Of a stretch of DNA of 64,000 bases, positions 26,662 to 36,600 are shown in pieces. A model generated the notes under the pieces. That model saw only the letters and a list, made by a program, of their open reading frames with translations, was not told the origin of the DNA and did not search any database. The stretch is taken from assembly GCF_005405925.1 (NCBI RefSeq), contig NZ_BJHV01000001.1, positions 9,734,001 to 9,798,000 on the forward strand, in the 5' to 3' direction. Origin of the DNA: Streptomyces antimycoticus. GTDB taxonomy: Bacteria > Actinomycetota > Actinomycetes > Streptomycetales > Streptomycetaceae. Numbering within the stretch: position 1 is the stretch's first letter; each line of letters starts with the position of its first letter. Position numbers and translations under genes: made by a program.

Positions 26662-27453
26662 ATGATGGGACCGGCGCATTCGCTGTCCGGAGCGGCGGCC
26701 TGGCTGGGGGTGGGGGCGGCGGCCGCGGCGGCCGGCCACTCGATGCCCTGGCCGGTGCTGGTCGCCGGCGCGCTGATCTGCGCGGGAGCGGCGCTCGCCC
26801 CCGACCTCGACCACAAGGCGGCGACCATATCGCGCGCCTTCGGGCCCGTCTCAAAGGGACTGTGCGAGGTGATCGACAAGCTCTCGTACTCCGTCTACAA
26901 GGCGACCAAGAAGCAGGGCGACCCGCGCCGCTCGGGCGGCCACCGCACCCTCACCCACACCTGGGTATGGGCGGTGCTGATCGGCGCCGGAGCCTCGGCG
27001 CTCGCCCTGGTCGGCGGGCGCTGGGCGGTGCTGGGCATCCTCTTCGTGCATATGGTGCTGGCCGTCGAGGGGCTGCTGTGGCGCGCGGCCCGGGTCTCCA
27101 GCGATGTCCTGGTATGGCTGCTCGGCGCGGCCAGCGCCTGGATCCTCGCCGATGTGCTGCACCAGCCGGGCAACGGCTCGGACTGGCTGTTCAGCGCACC
27201 GGGCCAGGAGTACCTCTGGCTCGGCCTGCCGATCGTGCTCGGCGCCCTGGTCCACGACATCGGGGACGCGCTCACCGTCTCCGGCTGCCCGATCCTGTGG
27301 CCCATCCCGATCGGCCGCAAGCGCTGGTACGCGCTCGGCCCGCCCAAGGGCATGCGTTTCCGGGCCGGCAGCTGGGTCGAGTTGAAGGTGCTGATGCCGG
27401 TCTTCATGCTGCTCGGCGGCATGGGTGGACTGGCCGCGCTCGGCGTCATCTGA
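26662..27453 (+). CDS. membrane-bound metal-dependent hydrolase (DUF457/YdjM-like)
   Basis: Start ATG at 26662, 263 residues. Several membrane segments are visible (about residues 8-40, 98-130, 155-172, 188-202, 243-262). The conserved His/Asp motifs are GPAHSLSG, ALAPDLDHKAATIS, GGHRTLTHTWVW and GALVHDIGDALT. These place it with LexA-regulated YdjM-type inner-membrane hydrolases of unknown substrate. It is divergent from the helicase and convergent with the ABC exporter. Confidence 0.87.
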   Translation: MMGPAHSLSGAAAWLGVGAAAAAAGHSMPWPVLVAGALICAGAALAPDLDHKAATISRAFGPVSKGLCEVIDKLSYSVYKATKKQGDPRRSGGHRTLTHTWVWAVLIGAGASALALVGGRWAVLGILFVHMVLAVEGLLWRAARVSSDVLVWLLGAASAWILADVLHQPGNGSDWLFSAPGQEYLWLGLPIVLGALVHDIGDALTVSGCPILWPIPIGRKRWYALGPPKGMRFRAGSWVELKVLMPVFMLLGGMGGLAALGVI

Positions 27454-27469
27454 ACCCCGGACGGGACGA

Positions 27470-27497
27470 GGGCGGCCGCGCCGGGGCGCGGCCACCC
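27470..27497. terminator. terminator between the membrane hydrolase and ABC exporter genes
   Basis: An imperfect inverted repeat: GGG-C-GGCCGCG at 27470-27480 pairs with CGCGGCC-A-CCC at 27487-27497, with a six-base loop. It lies 17 bases after one stop and three bases from the other (27501), so it can serve both convergent transcripts. Confidence 0.75.
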
Positions 27498-27500
27498 TCC

Positions 27501-29281
27501 TCACTGATGCCAGGAGCGCCACAGCGCGGCGTAGGCCCCGTCCGCCGCGACGAGTTCATCATGGCTGCCCAGCTCGGTGATCCGGCCGCTCTCGACCACG
27601 GCGATCACATCCGCGTCATGCGCGGTGTGCAGCCGGTGGGCGATCGCCACCACGGTCCTGCCCTCCAGCACCCGGCCCAGCGAGCGCTCCAGATGGCGCG
27701 CCGCCCGCGGGTCCAGCAGCGAGGTGGCCTCGTCCAGCACCAGCGTATGGGGATCGGCGAGCACCAGCCGGGCCAGCGCGATCTGCTGCGCCTGTGCGGG
27801 GGTGAGCGCGAGACCGCCCGACCCGACCTCGGTGTCCAGGCCCTCGTCCAGCCCGCGAGCCCAGCCGTCGGCGTCCACCGCGCCCAGCGCCGCCCACAGC
27901 TCGGCGTCCGTGGCGACGGCGCGGGCCAGCAGCAGATTGTCACGCAGCGAGCCCACGAAGACATGGTGCTCCTGGTTGACCAGGGCCACATGCTCACGGA
28001 CCCGCTCGGCCGGCATCCGCGCCAGTTCCGCCCCACCCAGCGTCACCCGGCCGGTGCGCGGGGAATAGATCCCGGCCAGCAGCCGCCCCAGGGTGGACTT
28101 CCCCGCCCCGGACGGGCCCACCAGCGCCAGCCGCGTCCCCGGGGGCACCTTCATGGACACCTCGTGCAGCACATCGCTGCCCTCGTGGTAGCCGAACCGC
28201 ACCTCATCCGCCCGCACCTCCCGGCCGCCGGGGACCACCCCCTCATCGGCGGGGCCCTCCTCGATCTCCCGCACCCCTACCAGCCGGGCCAGCGACACCT
28301 GCGCGACCTGCAGCTCGTCGTACCAGCGCAGGATCAGCCCGATCGGCTCGACCAGCATCTGCGACAGCAGCGCCCCGGTGGTCAGATCGCCGATCGACAT
28401 CCAGCCCCGCATCACACACACGCCGCCGATCATCAGCACCGAACCGGTGATCAGCGTGTAGCTCACATTGATCACCGGGAAGAGAACCGAGCGCAGCCAG
28501 AGCGTGTAGCGCTCCCACGCTGTCCACTGCTTGATACGCAGCTCGGACTGGGCGATCCGCCGGTCGCCCAGCCGGTGGGCCTCGATGGTCCGCCCGGCGT
28601 CCACGCTCTCGGTGAGGGACGCGGACACCGCCGCATAGCCGGCCGCCTCCGAGCGGTAGGCGCTCGGCGCGCGGCGGTAGTACCAGCGACAGCCGATCAC
28701 CAGCACCGGAAGCGCCACCAGTACCGCGAGACCCAGCGGGGGAGCGGTCAGGGTCAGCGCGCCGAGCAGCAGCCCGGTCCACACCACGCCGATGGCCAGC
28801 TGCGGCACGGCCTCGCGCATCGCGTTCGCCAGCCGGTCGATATCGGTGGTGATCCGGGACAGCAGATCCCCGGTCCCGGCCCGCTCCAGCACCCCCGGCG
28901 GCAGACCCACCGACCGTACGAGGAAGTCCTCCCGCAGGTCCGCCAGCATCTGCTCGCCCAGCACCGCCCCGCGCAGCCGCACCATCCGGACGAACACGGT
29001 CTGCACCACCAGCGCCACCGTGAACAGCGCCACGATGCGGCCGATGTGGAGGTCCTTCTCGCCCTGGGAGAGGTCCTCGACCAGGCCCCCAGCAGCTGGG
29101 GGCCGACCATGGAGGCGATCACCGCGGTCGCGTTCACGACCATCAGCACGGTGAACGCGGCCCGATGCCGCCGCAGCAGCTCACGCACATAGGCCCGCAC
29201 GGTGATGGGTGTGCCGACCGGCAGCGTCGTCGCCGACTCCGGTGCGGCCGGGTCATAGCCGGGCGGTGCCACGCCGATCAT
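27501..29281 (-). pseudogene. ABC exporter subunit with consensus Walker A and degenerate signature; one frameshift
   Basis: Starts ATG 29281 ([20 protein letters not shown]), overlapping the partner gene's stop. The frame breaks at the C/G run 29086-29090: adding one base joins MVGPQLLG to GLVEDLSQG and restores 593 residues. The membrane domain is followed by an ATPase with Walker A GPSGAGKSTLGRLLAG (about 390) and Walker B HTLVLDEATS. Instead of LSGGQ it reads ALTPAQAQQIALARL, a degenerate signature. It pairs with the subunit encoded upstream. The long conserved 3' part makes a sequence error more likely than true loss. Exported substrate unknown. Confidence 0.9.
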
Positions 29282-31182
29282 GCCGACTCCTCGATCTGTT
29301 CCTCGATCCGCCCGATCTCCTGCGGGCCGTGTCCGGCCGGCCCGGTGCCCCGCCCGGCCCTCCGCACGGCGGCCTCGTCCTCCGTCTCGCGGGTGACGAC
29401 CGTGCGATACGCGGGATCGGTGCCCAGCAGCTCACGGTGGGTGCCCACCCCCGCCGCCGCGCCGTCGGGCACGAACACCACCCGGTCGGCCCGGTCCAGC
29501 AGCAGCGGGCTGGAGGTGAGCACGATGGTCGTCCGGCCCGCCCGCAGCCGCCGCACCCCGTCGGCGATCCGCGCCTCGGTGTGCGAGTCCACCGCGGAGG
29601 TCGGCTCGTCCAGTACCAGCACCTCCGGATCGGTCACCAGCGAACGGGCCAGTGCCAGCCGCTGCCGCTGGCCACCCGACAGGGAGCGGCCACGCTCGGT
29701 GATCCGGGTGCGCATGGGGCCGGCGTCATCCGCCTCGGCGGCCGACGCCTGCGCCAGCGCGTCCAGCACATCGCCGCACTGGGCCGCCTCGAGCGCCGTC
29801 TCCGCCGAGACCTCGCCGGACCTCGGCACATCCAGCAGCTCGGCGAGCGCCCCCGACAGCAGCACCGGGTCCTTGTCCTGCACCAGCACCGCGGCGCGCG
29901 CCGTGGTCAGCGGCACCTCGTCCAGGGCGACCCCGCCCAGCAGCGCCGACGGTGCCCCGACGTGGTCCCCGTCGCCCGGGCCGTCGTGGGTGGGATGTCC
30001 GCCGAGCCGGTCGGCCAGCCGCCCTGCCGCGTCCGGGTCGCCGCACACCACCGCGGTCAGCAGCCCGCTGGGCGCCAGCATCCCGCTCGCCGGGTCGTAC
30101 AGATCCCCGCCGAGCGGCGTGGTGGCCTCCTGCGCCTCCCCGCGCTCGCCGCCGTCCACGGCGGCCGCGCCCTCGCTGGCCGGGGAGGAGCGTTGCAGCG
30201 CCAGCACCCGGGCCGCGCGCCGCGCGGAGGGCCGGGAGAAGGAGTACGCCATGGCGATCTCCTCGAAGTGCCGCAGCGGGTAGAGCAGAAAGGTCACCGC
30301 GCTGTACACGGTGACCAGCTCGCCCACCTCGATCCGTCCGTCGCGGGCCAGCGACGCCCCGTACCAGACGACACCGATCAGCAGCAGCCCCGGCAGCGCG
30401 ACCTGCACGGCCGCGATCAGCGCCCACATCCGCGCGCTGCGCACCGCCGCGACCCGCACCTCCTGGGAGGCATGCCGGTAGCGGCCCAGGAACAGCTCCT
30501 CCCCGCCGATGCCCCGCAGCACCCGCAGACCGGCCACGGTGTCCGAGGCGAGCTCGGTCGCCCGGCCCGCCTTCTCCCGCTGCTCATCGGCCCGGCGCGC
30601 CGCGCGCGGCAGCAGCGGAAGTACGGCCAGCGCCAGCGCGGGCACCCCGACCGCCACCACCACTCCCAGCGCCGGCTGGTAGAGGACCAGGGCCACGCAG
30701 ACCGCGACAGTGGTGATCGCGGCCGCCGTGAAGCGGGACAGCGCCTCCACAAACCAGCCGATCTTCTCGACGTCGCCCGTGGAGACGGCGACGACCTCAC
30801 CGGCCGCCACCTTCCGGGTGAGGGCGGAGCCCAGCTCCACCGCCTTGCGGGCCAGCAGCTGCTGCACCCGTGCCGCCGCCGTGATCCAGTTGGTGACCGC
30901 CGCGCGGTGCAGCATGGCGTCCCCCAGCGCGGTGAGCACGGTGAGCCCCATCATCAGCGCTCCGGCCATCGCCAGCCGGGAGCCGGAGCGGTCCACGACC
31001 GCCTGTACACCGAAGCCGATGGCGATGGGGAAGGACACCAGCGCGGCCATGTGCACCAGACCCCAGAGGGCCGCCTTGACCTGCCCGCCCAACTGATTCC
31101 TGCCCAGCCAGAAGAGAAACCGCGGACCTGACCGTACGTCGGGTCGGCCGGGGTCGGGATACGGAAGATCGCGAATGTGCAT
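29278..31182 (-). CDS. ABC exporter subunit with degenerate Walker A and consensus signature
   Basis: 634 residues. The N-terminal about 330 residues form the exporter membrane domain ([20 protein letters not shown] and further segments). In the ATPase part the P-loop position reads [19 protein letters not shown], with no GKS/T. The signature [17 protein letters not shown] and Walker [21 protein letters not shown] are intact. With the partner at 27501-29281 this predicts a heterodimer having one competent and one degenerate ATP site. It ends four bases into the partner's start, so translation is coupled. Substrate unknown. Confidence 0.92.
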   Translation of the reverse strand: MHIRDLPYPDPGRPDVRSGPRFLFWLGRNQLGGQVKAALWGLVHMAALVSFPIAIGFGVQAVVDRSGSRLAMAGALMMGLTVLTALGDAMLHRAAVTNWITAAARVQQLLARKAVELGSALTRKVAAGEVVAVSTGDVEKIGWFVEALSRFTAAAITTVAVCVALVLYQPALGVVVAVGVPALALAVLPLLPRAARRADEQREKAGRATELASDTVAGLRVLRGIGGEELFLGRYRHASQEVRVAAVRSARMWALIAAVQVALPGLLLIGVVWYGASLARDGRIEVGELVTVYSAVTFLLYPLRHFEEIAMAYSFSRPSARRAARVLALQRSSPASEGAAAVDGGERGEAQEATTPLGGDLYDPASGMLAPSGLLTAVVCGDPDAAGRLADRLGGHPTHDGPGDGDHVGAPSALLGGVALDEVPLTTARAAVLVQDKDPVLLSGALAELLDVPRSGEVSAETALEAAQCGDVLDALAQASAAEADDAGPMRTRITERGRSLSGGQRQRLALARSLVTDPEVLVLDEPTSAVDSHTEARIADGVRRLRAGRTTIVLTSSPLLLDRADRVVFVPDGAAAGVGTHRELLGTDPAYRTVVTRETEDEAAVRRAGRGTGPAGHGPQEIGRIEEQIEESA

Positions 31183-31336
31183 GGCGTCCCAAGGTCGGGC
31201 GGGCTGAGGAGGGCTGGTAGGAGACGTGAAAGGTTGACGTTCCTACGGTGTGGAATTCAACTGGTTTTCCCGGCAGCGGCCGGAACACGCCAATCCCGCA
31301 TACGGCACTGTCCTACGCAGGTGGGACCATGGGGAC

Positions 31337-32077
31337 ATGCGAATCTCCGGCACGATGTCCATGCGCGCGGCGGCCGCGGCCGCCGCGGCCCTTGTCCTTC
31401 TCACCGCCTGCGGCGACGGCGGCGGGGATGGCGGCGGTGACAAGGGCGGAAACCCGGGCAAACAAGCGCTGCGCAGCGGGGCGCCCACGCCGGATCCCAC
31501 GCGTATCCCTGATGTGGGGGACAAGCTCCAGTCCCGGATCCCGGACCAGTCCCGTCAAGTCGTGGCGGTCTACGGCAAAGGGGTGAACTCCGCGGACGCG
31601 ACCGTGGTCCTCTATGCCAAGCAGGGCAAGGCATGGGAGCGGACACGCAGTTGGACGGCGCACAACGGCAAGCGCGGCTGGACGACGAGCCATCATGAGG
31701 GCGACAAGCGCAGCCCGGTCGGGGTCTACACGCTCAGCGACGCGGGCGGGGTGCTGCCCGACCCCGGAGCCCGGCTGCCGTATACCGCCTCCGGCTCCTT
31801 CGCAGCGCCCCACTACTGGCCCAAGTCCCACTGGACGGACTTCAACTACGTCATCGCCATTGACTACAACCGCGTCAAGGGTGCCTCGCCGCTCGACCAG
31901 ACCCGGCCCGAAGGGCAGAGCAAGGGCGGCAGCATCTGGCTGCACATGGATCACGGCAGCGGCACCTCGGCCTGTGTCAGCCTCCCCAAGTCCGGTATGG
32001 AGTATCTGCTGAAGAACCTCGACCCCAAGCTGCACCCGGTGGTGGTCATGGGGGACAAGGCGCATCTGGCCGCCTGA
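31337..32077 (+). CDS. L,D-transpeptidase-like lipoprotein (YkuD-type domain)
   Basis: Start ATG at 31337 (MRISGTMSMRAAAAAAAAL); a further in-frame ATG at 31250 would add residues with no signal character. The N-terminus ends in LVLLTAC, a lipobox, so the 246-residue product should be a membrane-anchored lipoprotein. The C-terminal domain carries GVYTLSDAGGVLPDPGARLP and the catalytic region IWLHMDHGSGTSACVSLP, whose His and Cys match the YkuD active site. It probably modifies peptidoglycan cross-links outside the cell. It diverges from the ABC exporter. Confidence 0.83.
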   Translation: MRISGTMSMRAAAAAAAALVLLTACGDGGGDGGGDKGGNPGKQALRSGAPTPDPTRIPDVGDKLQSRIPDQSRQVVAVYGKGVNSADATVVLYAKQGKAWERTRSWTAHNGKRGWTTSHHEGDKRSPVGVYTLSDAGGVLPDPGARLPYTASGSFAAPHYWPKSHWTDFNYVIAIDYNRVKGASPLDQTRPEGQSKGGSIWLHMDHGSGTSACVSLPKSGMEYLLKNLDPKLHPVVVMGDKAHLAA

Positions 32078-32206
32078 GCGCGGCGAGTACGGCTTGAAGG
32101 CCGTGTGGGCGTAGGGGAAGTGGCCGCGCTGTGATACGGATTCGCGCCGCTCATCCCCCGCGTCCAGCTGCCCTTTCACCACCGAAGCCGCTCTTCCGTC
32201 GCGACC

Positions 32207-32647
32207 TCAGCAGCGGTGGTCCGAGGTGCCGGAGAGGGTGTTCAGCAGATCGCCCAGCGCGTCGCGCTGCTGATCGCTGAGCGGTGCCAGGATGTCCTCC
32301 GCGGCGGCCCGGCGGGCCTCGCGCAGCGCGCGCAGCGTCGCCCGCCCGGTGTCGGTGAGCTCGATGCGCACCACCCGGCGGTTGGACGGATCCGGTACCC
32401 GGCGCACCGAGCCATGCGCCTCCAGGGCATCCACCAGCGTCGTCACGGCGCGCGGGACCACCTCGAGGCGCTGCGCCAGGTCCGCCATCCGCGGCGGCTG
32501 GTCGGTGTGGGACACGGTGCGCAGCAGGCGGGACTGGGCGGGGGTGATGCCCAGTGGCTCCATATGGCGCTTCTGGGCGCGATGCAGTCTGCGGGTCAGG
32601 CGCAGCAGCTGCTCCGCGAGGAGGCCGGATGTCTCGGGGGTGGGCAT
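32207..32647 (-). CDS. MarR-family transcriptional regulator
   Basis: 146 residues, a single winged helix-turn-helix. Visible parts are GITPAQSRLLRTVSHTDQPP, then the recognition region MADLAQRLEVVPRAVTTLVD and the wing VRRVPDPSNRRVVRIELTD. It is divergent from the ABC exporter at 32783 and its promoter overlaps an inverted repeat, so auto-repression and control of the exporter are likely. The ligand is unknown. No good Shine-Dalgarno precedes the ATG. Confidence 0.94.
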   Translation of the reverse strand: MPTPETSGLLAEQLLRLTRRLHRAQKRHMEPLGITPAQSRLLRTVSHTDQPPRMADLAQRLEVVPRAVTTLVDALEAHGSVRRVPDPSNRRVVRIELTDTGRATLRALREARRAAAEDILAPLSDQQRDALGDLLNTLSGTSDHRC

Positions 32648-32671
32648 GATCGCAGTTTATCAGGACCCCGT

Positions 32672-32709
32672 TCATTGTGAGTATAGGTAACAATGAGCTA
32701 TGCTCTCAA
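32672..32709. promoter_or_regulatory. shared operator and divergent promoters for marR and the ABC exporter
   Basis: An inverted repeat TCATTGT...ACAATGA (32672-32678 and 32690-32696, 11-base gap) overlaps two promoters. Minus strand (marR): -35 TTGAGA at 32704-32709, -10 TATACT at 32680-32685, spacing 18. Plus strand (exporter): -35 TTGTGA at 32675-32680, -10 TATGCT at 32699-32704, spacing 18. A MarR dimer bound here would block both. The promoter matches are unusually good for this GC-rich DNA. Confidence 0.78.
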
Positions 32710-32782
32710 AGTCCGCGCCGTCGCGATCACGGCTCGACCATGCCGTTACGCGCGACGGCCTCCCTGACTCCAGAAGGAGCCC

Positions 32783-34645
32783 ATGCACCCCGACACACCA
32801 CCGTCCTGGACCCCGTCCGCCCCGGAGCCCGAGCGGCCCGCCCAAGTGCGGCGCATCCTCCGGCTCTTCCGTCCCTACCGCGGCCGCCTCACCGTGGTCG
32901 GCCTGCTGGTCGCGGCCTCCGCGCTGGTCTCGGTCGCCACCCCGTTCCTGCTCCGGGAGATTCTCGACACCGCCATCCCCGACGGCCGCACCGGGCTGCT
33001 CACCCTGCTCGCCCTCGGCATGATCGCCGCGGCCGTCGTCAACAGCGTCTTCGGCGTTCTGCAGACCCTGATCTCCACCACCGTCGGCCAGCGGGTCATG
33101 CACGATCTGCGCACCGCCGTCTACGACCGGCTGCAGCGCATGCCGCTCGCCTTCTTCACCCGCACCCGCACCGGCGAGGTGCAGTCCCGTATCGCCAATG
33201 ACATCGGCGGTATGCAGGCCACCGTCACCTCCACGGCGACCTCGCTGGTCTCCAACCTCACCAGCGTGGTCGCCACCGTCGTCGCGATGCTCGCGCTCGA
33301 CTGGCGGCTGACCATCGTCTCGCTGCTCCTGCTGCCGGTGTTCGTCTGGATCAGCCGTCGTGTCGGCGCCGAGCGCAAGAAGATCACCTCGCAGCGCCAG
33401 AAGCAGATGGCGGCCATGTCCGCGATGGTCACCGAGTCGCTGTCGGTGAGCGGAATCCTGCTCGGCCGCAGCATGGGCCGGTCCGAGTCGCTCACCCGGC
33501 AGTTCGCCGAGGAGTCCGAGCGCCTCGTGGGCCTGGAAGTCCGCTCCAACATGGCCGGCCGCTGGCGGATGTCCACCATCGGCATCGTCATGGCCGCCAT
33601 GCCCGCGCTGATCTACTGGGCCGCGGGGATCGCCCTCCAGGCCGGTGGCCCGGCCGTCTCCATCGGCACGCTCGTCGCCTTCGTCTCGCTCCAGCAGGGG
33701 CTGCTCCGGCCCACGGTCAGCCTGCTGTCCACCGGTGTGCAGGTGCAGAGCTCCCTGGCCCTCTTCGCCCGCATCTTCGAATACCTCGACCTGCCGATCG
33801 ACATCACCGAGCCCGCCGATCCGGTGCGGCTGGAGAAGGTGCGCGGTGAAGTCCGCTTCGACGGCGTCGACTTCGACTACGAGGGCACGGCACCCGGCGC
33901 ATCGAAGGGCGGCCCGTCGAAGAGCACGAAGGACGGCTCATCGAAGGGCACCCTGCGCGGCATCGATCTGACCGTTCCCGCGGGCGGCAGCCTGGCAGTC
34001 GTCGGACCGACGGGTTCGGGCAAGACGACCCTCAGCTATCTGGTGCCCCGGCTCTACGACGTGACCGGCGGCCGGGTGCTGCTCGACGGTGTGGACGTTC
34101 GCGACCTCGACTTCGACAGCCTCGCCCGGGCCGTCGGCGTCGTCTCCCAGGAGACCTATCTCTTCCACGCCTCCATCGCCGAGAACCTGCGCTTTGCCAA
34201 GCCCGACGCGACCGATGAGGAGATCGTGGCGGCGGCCGAGGCCGCCCAGATCCACGACCACATCGCCTCTCTCCCCGACGGCTACGACACCCTCGTGGGA
34301 GAGCGCGGCTATCGCTTCTCCGGCGGGGAGAAGCAGCGTCTGGCCATAGCCCGCACGATTCTGCGCGACCCGCCCGTCCTCATCCTCGACGAGGCCACCA
34401 GCGCCCTGGACACCCGCACCGAGCAGGCCGTTCAGCAGGCCATCGACGCCCTCTCGGCCGGTCGCACCACGATCACCATCGCCCACCGGCTCTCCACCGT
34501 GCGCGATGCCGACCAGATCGTCGTCCTCGACGGCGGCCGAGTCGCCGAGCGGGGCACCCATGAGGAGCTGCTGGCCAAGGACGGGCGTTACGCCGCGCTG
34601 GTGCGGCGCGACACCCACCTGGCGCCCGTGGTCCCTGCCGTCTAG
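32783..34645 (+). CDS. ABC exporter (membrane-ATPase fusion)
   Basis: 620 residues; GAAGGAG lies just before the ATG. Residues 1-330 form the six-helix exporter domain (LTVVGLLVAASALVSVATPF, QRVMHDLRTAVYDRLQRM). The ATPase has Walker A VGPTGSGKTTLSYLV, signature RFSGGEKQRLAIARTIL, Walker B LILDEATSALD and the H-loop TIAHRLSTVRDADQ: a complete, catalytically normal set. A short Ser/Lys/Gly-rich repeat (about residues 373-390, KGGPSKSTKDGSSKG) interrupts the start of the ATPase domain. Likely a homodimeric multidrug-type exporter, probably controlled by the divergent MarR. Confidence 0.94.
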   Translation: MHPDTPPSWTPSAPEPERPAQVRRILRLFRPYRGRLTVVGLLVAASALVSVATPFLLREILDTAIPDGRTGLLTLLALGMIAAAVVNSVFGVLQTLISTTVGQRVMHDLRTAVYDRLQRMPLAFFTRTRTGEVQSRIANDIGGMQATVTSTATSLVSNLTSVVATVVAMLALDWRLTIVSLLLLPVFVWISRRVGAERKKITSQRQKQMAAMSAMVTESLSVSGILLGRSMGRSESLTRQFAEESERLVGLEVRSNMAGRWRMSTIGIVMAAMPALIYWAAGIALQAGGPAVSIGTLVAFVSLQQGLLRPTVSLLSTGVQVQSSLALFARIFEYLDLPIDITEPADPVRLEKVRGEVRFDGVDFDYEGTAPGASKGGPSKSTKDGSSKGTLRGIDLTVPAGGSLAVVGPTGSGKTTLSYLVPRLYDVTGGRVLLDGVDVRDLDFDSLARAVGVVSQETYLFHASIAENLRFAKPDATDEEIVAAAEAAQIHDHIASLPDGYDTLVGERGYRFSGGEKQRLAIARTILRDPPVLILDEATSALDTRTEQAVQQAIDALSAGRTTITIAHRLSTVRDADQIVVLDGGRVAERGTHEELLAKDGRYAALVRRDTHLAPVVPAV

Positions 34646-34673
34646 TAGTCCGCTGGTCCGCGCACCGCGCTCG

Positions 34674-35471
34674 TTACGCGGGCACAGTGCCCGCCGGGGC
34701 CGAGGTGTCCGTGTCCTGTGCCGGGGCATCGCTCGCCGGGCGGGAGACGATCCGACGCGCCGGGGGCTCTGGGGTGCCACCCCCGGGTGGCACCAGGTTT
34801 CTCAGCGTCGAGGACGGCTCGAGACCCAGCTCGTCGAGCAGGACGCGGCGGCATTGCTCGTACTGCCGCAGTGCCGCGCCCCTGTTGCCGGCGGCGAGAT
34901 GCGCGTTCATGAGCACGCGATGAGCGCTTTCCCGCAGGGGCTCCGCGCGTACGGCGGCGAGCCCGGCGGCGACGGCCTCGCCATGGCGACCCGCCGCCGT
35001 CAGCCGCTCGGTCATCGCCTCCAGGGCATACAGCCGGAGTTCGTGATACTGCTCCTGCTCGACCAGCACCCACTCGTTCTCCGACCACTCGGGCAAGAGG
35101 TCGGCCGAGAGGTCCTCCCGCATCTGTGTGGTGAGGATGTCGTCGCACGGGTGTGACATGTCGAGCAGCCGGTGGGCGCGCGTCGCCGCCGCGTGGATGT
35201 CCACGGTGATGTGCTTGCAGATCGCCAGTTCCTGTGCGGAGGCGTCGATGACCTGATGTCCCGTTCGCGTGGCGCGCCATAAAGACGATCGGAGATTGGC
35301 GTTGGCACGGGACGCGGTGACGTCCGGCCATAGCGTTCCGGCCACATAGGTCCGGCTCCGTGGCATGTTCTGCAGGGCGAGGAACGCAACGAGGCGCTGG
35401 GCGCTGGAGGATATCGGAACGCGTTTGTGATCGACCGACAACGCGAAACTCTTGAGCAGTCTCAACGTCAT
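34674..35471 (-). CDS. SARP-family transcriptional activator
   Basis: Start set at ATG 35471 (MTLRLLKSFALSVDHKRVPI), with AGAAGG seven bases upstream; an ATG at 35492 adds seven residues. 265 residues: an OmpR-like DNA-binding domain to about residue 90 (SRANANLRSSLWRATRTG), then a bacterial transcriptional activator domain (AVAAGLAAVRAEPLRESAHR, YEQCRRVLLDELGLEPS) and a short Pro-rich tail. SARPs activate nearby gene sets by binding direct repeats. The eCIS operon begins about 550 bases beyond it, so a regulatory link is plausible but not shown. Confidence 0.92.
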   Translation of the reverse strand: MTLRLLKSFALSVDHKRVPISSSAQRLVAFLALQNMPRSRTYVAGTLWPDVTASRANANLRSSLWRATRTGHQVIDASAQELAICKHITVDIHAAATRAHRLLDMSHPCDDILTTQMREDLSADLLPEWSENEWVLVEQEQYHELRLYALEAMTERLTAAGRHGEAVAAGLAAVRAEPLRESAHRVLMNAHLAAGNRGAALRQYEQCRRVLLDELGLEPSSTLRNLVPPGGGTPEPPARRIVSRPASDAPAQDTDTSAPAGTVPA

Positions 35472-35645
35472 GACATGGCCTTCTGCGCTCATCAGCCCCC
35501 GGGGCGATATTGGCTTCAGCGACCCATCCCATGCGTCCCATCGGGATGCCCTAAAGCCATGTTACGAGCAGATCATGATCGTGTGTCCGGCCTTCCCGGA
35601 AAAGGACGCTATATGGCCAGGCATCACCGGGCCGTCGCGGCAACG

Positions 35646-35843
35646 TCACCTGTCGGGCTCGATGAACTGATCGAGCCAGGCGCGCACGGCGGTGAGCGCA
35701 TCGTCGACCGCGCTCACCGCGGTGGGGGGCGCCTGGTGCCGGTCCTCCGTCCGCACGATGCGAGCACGGAATCCGTCCGGCCTGCCGCCTTCCACCCAGA
35801 CCCGGAGGATCAGGACACCGGTCCGTTCTGAGGGGATTTCCAT
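35646..35843 (-). CDS. small hypothetical protein, 65 aa, at the eCIS border
   Basis: Sequence MEIPSERTGVLILRVWVEGG then FRARIVRTEDRH and VDDALTAVRAWLDQFIEPDR: a compact alpha/beta protein with a conserved look. GGGGAGG lies 14 bases upstream of the ATG, which is far for a ribosome site. I believe similar small proteins occur beside SARP or injection-system genes in other streptomycetes, but no function is known to me. It is transcribed toward the SARP gene. Confidence 0.65.
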   Translation of the reverse strand: MEIPSERTGVLILRVWVEGGRPDGFRARIVRTEDRHQAPPTAVSAVDDALTAVRAWLDQFIEPDR

Positions 35844-36021
35844 GAAAAGAAGATATGCCTCCCCGTGTCACCTCGGCGTTGTCGGTGTGTGTCCGGATTC
35901 GTCATCGTCGGCCGTGAAAACGAACCGGTGACGCTCGTGTGATGAGCGCATCGCGGTCCGGCCACGCGGGGACCGGCATTCTCTCGGAGCACGCTTTCGA
36001 GCGCGGAGAGGGGGGATTCGC

Positions 36022-36600
36022 ATGGGGGACTTCGGCGTCATCGCCGATGTCTCGACGGTCATCGTGGAGAGCCTGACCCAATCCCTGCGCGGGCTCAGCC
36101 AGGTGGAACCGCCGATCGCGGAACTCAACGACCTCTCCGAGACGGTGCAGACCCCGCCGCCGAAGCTCACGGTCTTCCTCTACGAGATCGCCGAGGACTC
36201 CACCTCGCGCAACCGGCCACCAGTGCGCTCCCAGCCACCCGACCCACCGACCACCCGCAAGCCGCCGATGGCCCTGCTGCTGCGCTACCTGGTCACCCCC
36301 TGGGGCGGCGACCAGGAGACCCAGCACCGGATGCTCGGACGGGCCCTGCAGACCTTCTACGACGACGCGATCCTGGACGGCGTACAGCTGTCCGGCAGCC
36401 TGGCGGCGAGCACCGACTCGCTGCACCTCAGCCTGACCCCGCTCACCTTGGACCAGAAGTCCTGGGTCTGGTACGCGATTCAGAAGCCCTACCGGCTGTC
36501 GCTGAACTACGAGGTCCGCGTCGTCAACCTGGACTCCGCCATCGAGACCCCGGTCCGCCCGGTGCACAGCCGGGTCATCAGCGGGACGGCGATGCCATGA
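36022..36600 (+). CDS. eCIS DUF4255 protein (Pvc16-like)
   Basis: First gene of the injection-system operon, with GGAGAGGGGGG just upstream of the ATG. 192 residues: VIADVSTVIVESLTQSLRGL, PKLTVFLYEIAEDSTSRNRP and MALLLRYLVTPWGGDQETQH are the marks of DUF4255, which in Pvc/Afp-type particles caps or terminates the sheath-tube at the end away from the baseplate. Its stop overlaps the next start (ATGA at 36597-36600). Confidence 0.92.
   Translation: MGDFGVIADVSTVIVESLTQSLRGLSQVEPPIAELNDLSETVQTPPPKLTVFLYEIAEDSTSRNRPPVRSQPPDPPTTRKPPMALLLRYLVTPWGGDQETQHRMLGRALQTFYDDAILDGVQLSGSLAASTDSLHLSLTPLTLDQKSWVWYAIQKPYRLSLNYEVRVVNLDSAIETPVRPVHSRVISGTAMP

Noticed and set aside
23628..29192. An open plus-strand frame of more than 1800 codons opposite the TesB, helicase and ABC genes
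   Set aside because: It is the antisense shadow of three well-conserved minus-strand genes and even runs across the real plus-strand hydrolase gene; its translation is low-complexity Arg/Pro/Gly-rich with no domain.
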